NCBI RefSeq assembly: GCF_018860635.1
Contig: NZ_JAHKPT010000009.1
Span: 1 to 64,000 of the forward strand
Length of the DNA stretch: 64,000 nucleotides
DNA from: Aliiglaciecola lipolytica
Lineage (GTDB): Bacteria > Pseudomonadota > Gammaproteobacteria > Enterobacterales > Alteromonadaceae
Direction of reading: 5' to 3'
Part shown: piece by piece, positions 61,495 to 64,000 of the stretch
How the letters are laid out: each line of letters opens with the position of its first letter
How positions within the stretch are numbered: position 1 is the first letter of the stretch
Position numbers and translations under genes: made by a program
Notes under the pieces: generated by a model
Seen by the model: only the letters and a program-made list of their open reading frames with translations
The model's database searches: none
What the model was told of the DNA's origin: nothing

Positions 61495-64000
61495 TTACAT
61501 TTCGACTCTAAAGCCAACTTTGAACTGACGACCCAATACGTCATATAAACCACGGTTTGTTTCTAAATAACCTGGGCGGTTTTCTGAACCTTGGAAAGCG
61601 GGGTAAGCTACATCGGCAGGATCAGTATCAAACATGTTGCGAATCGATAGATAAAATTCAGCTTCTGCGTCATTACTAAAGGTAACGGTTTTAGCTGCAT
61701 ATAAATCAAAGTAAACTTCGCCATCAACGCTGTTGTCGTTGATAGTATAGTTTGGCGCGATACTCTCAGGGCAACTTGAAGTACATTCAATGTACGCATT
61801 ACTCAATACGCCATCACTCACACCACGAGCAGTAAGATCAAAGGTCATATCTTCCAATGTGTAAGTAACTGATGCGCGGTATTTCCAATCAGGAGTGCTT
61901 GAAGCATTTGAACCAGCGGAATCAATCGCAGTTACGCCGTTATCAGTTATATTTTCTAGGTAGTTAGTGGCTAAGAAACGCAGTTTGACACTACCTGGGG
62001 CATCTGAGGACAAATCACCTAAATCAAAAGAATAGGTTAAGTCATAATCGATACCGCGAGCGGTCATAACGTTTAGGTTGTCGTATAAAAGGTTGATCGT
62101 TTGTAGTGTTCCTGATTCATCATAAATCATGTTGTCACAGTATTTTTGCACACCAAACTCAACACAGTATTCAGCCGTTGAATCAGCCGTTACGAAGCTG
62201 ATAATACCGTCAATTTCCACATCATAATAATCAATTGCGGCAGAGAAGTTTTCTAAGAAACTAGGACGCAAAATCACCCCAACTCCCCAAGAATCAGCTT
62301 CTTCTGGCTTAACATCTGGGTTACCTTGAAGATTCTGGATCATAGGTACAGAAGCACCATCGATAGTGACAGAGTTACTACGGGCAGTACCTGCAGCGTA
62401 TAACTCACTCAAGTTGGGCGCACGAATATCGCGAGACTTGGTTAAACGTATAGTTGCATCTTCAATTGGTTGATAGGTTAAACCTGCTTTCCAGGTGGTT
62501 ACGCCACCAGAGGTACTATAATCGGTATAACGAACTGCACCGTTAAAATCCAAATCATCGGTAATTGGAACTAATGTTTCAACATAGGCTTCAACAACAT
62601 CGTAATCGCCTTGAGTGACTTTATAGTTACCGTATTTCCAGCCAGTTTGATACTGTTCTTCAACATAACCATCCATTTCTTCTTTACGGTACTCAGCACC
62701 AAAAGCGACAGAGATTGGGCCTGCCCATCCCTCAAAGTCACCAGTACTAAAGTTAATCGCAGCAACATTTTGAATAAACTCTTGCTCACGACGAGGGCGA
62801 CCTAAAACATAATCTAATGCTTCGTCACTCGCTACACCAACACCAAAGCGGTTCAATGGCACGCAACCATCGCTTGGATCAGTCAAGGTAGAACGACAAA
62901 CAATTTCGCCAGTAGCAGAATCTACAACAGCATCTGTGGCTTGAGTTAAGCGCGCAGAATTGTAGGTTGGAGTCATGTGCTCATCAGTGTTGGTTTTACC
63001 GTATTGATAATAGGCATCCCAACTAAAGTATTTGCCGCCCATTTCAAATTCACCGTCGGCACCTAAAACGATTCGAGTGGTGTCACGTAAGTTGTTAGCA
63101 CCCGATGCTGGCATATCAACGTTACTGGTATTTAAGCTGAAACTTTCTAGCCCTTGGTCGGCCATTTGACTTGCGACAGCACCTGGTAAAAATGCGTTGT
63201 CAGCATAAATAGTAACGCCTTTAGACGTGGGGTTAATGTAGTAAGCTAAACCTTCATATTCAGCATAAGAACCTTGCAGATAAACCTCAGTTTCACCCAG
63301 CATATAGCTTAAGCGGCCAAACAAGTTTTTACGCTCTTCATCGGCAGCTAAAGAATTGGTTCCGACCATACCTGAAGAAGTATATTGCCAATCACCGCCT
63401 TGCATCCACTGACCAGATACGTCACCGTAAGCCAATTGATTAACAGCGCCATCGACACCAAAATAAGTACCCGCAAGTGGGCCATCGGCAATTAAACCAC
63501 CGGGGGTATAGTTAGAAATACCGATGTTTTCATCTACTAAGTAAAACGGAGCGCCTTCGCTAGTATCAGGATTGATCATCCCAACATAACCTCTTTCAGC
63601 CCAGTCGCGGGTGGTGTAATGAATACCGTTAGCAGAGAAATACTCACCACTTAATAACAAGTGCCCTGCCCCATCAGCTAATTCAGTACCGTAAGTCAGA
63701 ACCACTTTACCGTTTTCACGATCTCCGTAAGTGGTTTCGCCGTACTCTACTTGAGATTTAAAACCTGTGTATTCTTTATCTAGAATAAAGTTCACAACCC
63801 CACTAATTGCATCAGAACCATAAACAGATGACGCACCACCGGTTACTACTTCAACATTTTTGATTAGGGATTGAGGGAATGTATTAGTATCAACTTCACC
63901 TGTTGATGCAGAAACAACGTTACGCTGACCGTCGAATAGTACCAAGGTACGACCCACACCTAAGGCTCTTAAGTTCAATGCGGCGATACCCGAAGCACCG
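61495..64000 (-). CDS. TonB-dependent outer-membrane receptor (N terminus beyond window)
   Basis: At least 834 residues; the 5' end is outside the window, since the frame continues through the last base (GASGIAALNLRALGVG). The codon giving an apparent start at 63978 is an internal TTG (Leu). The plug domain includes RTLVLFDGQRNV and VVTGGASSVYGSDAISGVVN. The beta-barrel runs to the C terminus, which ends GRQFKVGFRVEM with the typical terminal aromatic or hydrophobic pattern. This Oar/CirA-like, large-barrel type imports sizeable molecules. Three exported amidohydrolases follow in the same direction, the first overlapping this gene's stop (TAATG) if the upstream ATG is used. The substrate is unknown; an N-acyl amino acid or folate-like or peptide conjugate is plausible. 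Confidence 0.92.
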   Translation of the reverse strand, partial: GASGIAALNLRALGVGRTLVLFDGQRNVVSASTGEVDTNTFPQSLIKNVEVVTGGASSVYGSDAISGVVNFILDKEYTGFKSQVEYGETTYGDRENGKVVLTYGTELADGAGHLLLSGEYFSANGIHYTTRDWAERGYVGMINPDTSEGAPFYLVDENIGISNYTPGGLIADGPLAGTYFGVDGAVNQLAYGDVSGQWMQGGDWQYTSSGMVGTNSLAADEERKNLFGRLSYMLGETEVYLQGSYAEYEGLAYYINPTSKGVTIYADNAFLPGAVASQMADQGLESFSLNTSNVDMPASGANNLRDTTRIVLGADGEFEMGGKYFSWDAYYQYGKTNTDEHMTPTYNSARLTQATDAVVDSATGEIVCRSTLTDPSDGCVPLNRFGVGVASDEALDYVLGRPRREQEFIQNVAAINFSTGDFEGWAGPISVAFGAEYRKEEMDGYVEEQYQTGWKYGNYKVTQGDYDVVEAYVETLVPITDDLDFNGAVRYTDYSTSGGVTTWKAGLTYQPIEDATIRLTKSRDIRAPNLSELYAAGTARSNSVTIDGASVPMIQNLQGNPDVKPEEADSWGVGVILRPSFLENFSAAIDYYDVEIDGIISFVTADSTAEYCVEFGVQKYCDNMIYDESGTLQTINLLYDNLNVMTARGIDYDLTYSFDLGDLSSDAPGSVKLRFLATNYLENITDNGVTAIDSAGSNASSTPDWKYRASVTYTLEDMTFDLTARGVSDGVLSNAYIECTSSCPESIAPNYTINDNSVDGEVYFDLYAAKTVTFSNDAEAEFYLSIRNMFDTDPADVAYPAFQGSENRPGYLETNRGLYDVLGRQFKVGFRVEM

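Noticed and set aside
61495-63978. TonB receptor starting at 63978
   Set aside because: The codon is TTG (Leu) inside a continuing frame that runs off the window; the true start lies outside.

Overview
This window comes from a gammaproteobacterium, most likely a marine member of the Alteromonadales (Alteromonadaceae, Paraglaciecola/Glaciecola-like). The evidence is the moderately AT-rich DNA, the mix of TonB receptor, NhaD antiporter, KatB-type catalase, SulP/carbonic anhydrase and FagA-FumC genes, and the style of the dispersed REP-like repeats. No tRNA, rRNA, CRISPR array, prophage or intact insertion sequence was seen. The family calls come from recognising motifs by eye; no database search was run.

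Layout. 1-1.1 kb: PepSY membrane protein flanked by 77-bp REP-like repeats. 1.1-6.7 kb (minus): yjjX behind a MacB-type ABC operon that carries three successive membrane-fusion adaptors. 6.8-10.7 kb: MsbA-like ABC exporter, an unknown membrane protein and a periplasmic solute-binding protein. 10.8-13.8 kb: a tandem 102-bp repeat array abutting a thiolase gene, then a nitroreductase and CreA. 13.9-31.9 kb (minus): the main attraction, an 18-kb same-strand phospho-signalling cluster. 32.2-42.4 kb: MFS transporter, VIT-family transporter, DUF3750-like lipoprotein, hybrid histidine kinase, NhaD, ferredoxin-NADP reductase, and a Fur-box-preceded fagA-like/fumC pair. 42.4-47.2 kb: an unexplained structured non-coding stretch, two small unknown or accessory genes, katB-ankyrin and a DSD1-like PLP enzyme. 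47.3-56.3 kb: an ammonium transporter fused to GGDEF-EAL, LysR/carbonic anhydrase/SulP, glyA, and a second LysR. 56.5-64.0 kb (minus): TonB receptor (cut by the window end) followed by three tandem exported M20-like amidohydrolases.

The 13.9-31.9 kb cluster reads in transcription order: FHA protein, MotA/TolQ/ExbB-type channel, FHA-like protein, PP2C phosphatase, membrane protein with a degenerate trypsin-like domain plus FHA, VWA protein with a MotB/ExbD-like N-terminal helix, soluble Ser/Thr kinase, membrane PP2C, thermolysin-like (M4) peptidase plus two FHA domains, two kinases with extracytoplasmic Sel1 repeats, a kinase relic, and a kinase fused to DnaJ C-terminal and Hsp70 substrate-binding domains. 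It has writers (kinases), erasers (PP2C) and readers (FHA) in the cytoplasm, physically linked across the inner membrane to periplasmic effector or sensor domains and to a probable ion-driven channel. No type VI secretion structural gene is present. My inference is that it is an envelope-stress or envelope-remodelling phospho-relay; its function is not known to me.

Other co-working sets are the carbonic anhydrase plus SulP pair (bicarbonate handling), the fagA-fumC iron-starvation unit, katB with its periplasmic ankyrin partner, and the TonB receptor with its three hydrolases (uptake and cleavage of an amide-linked nutrient).
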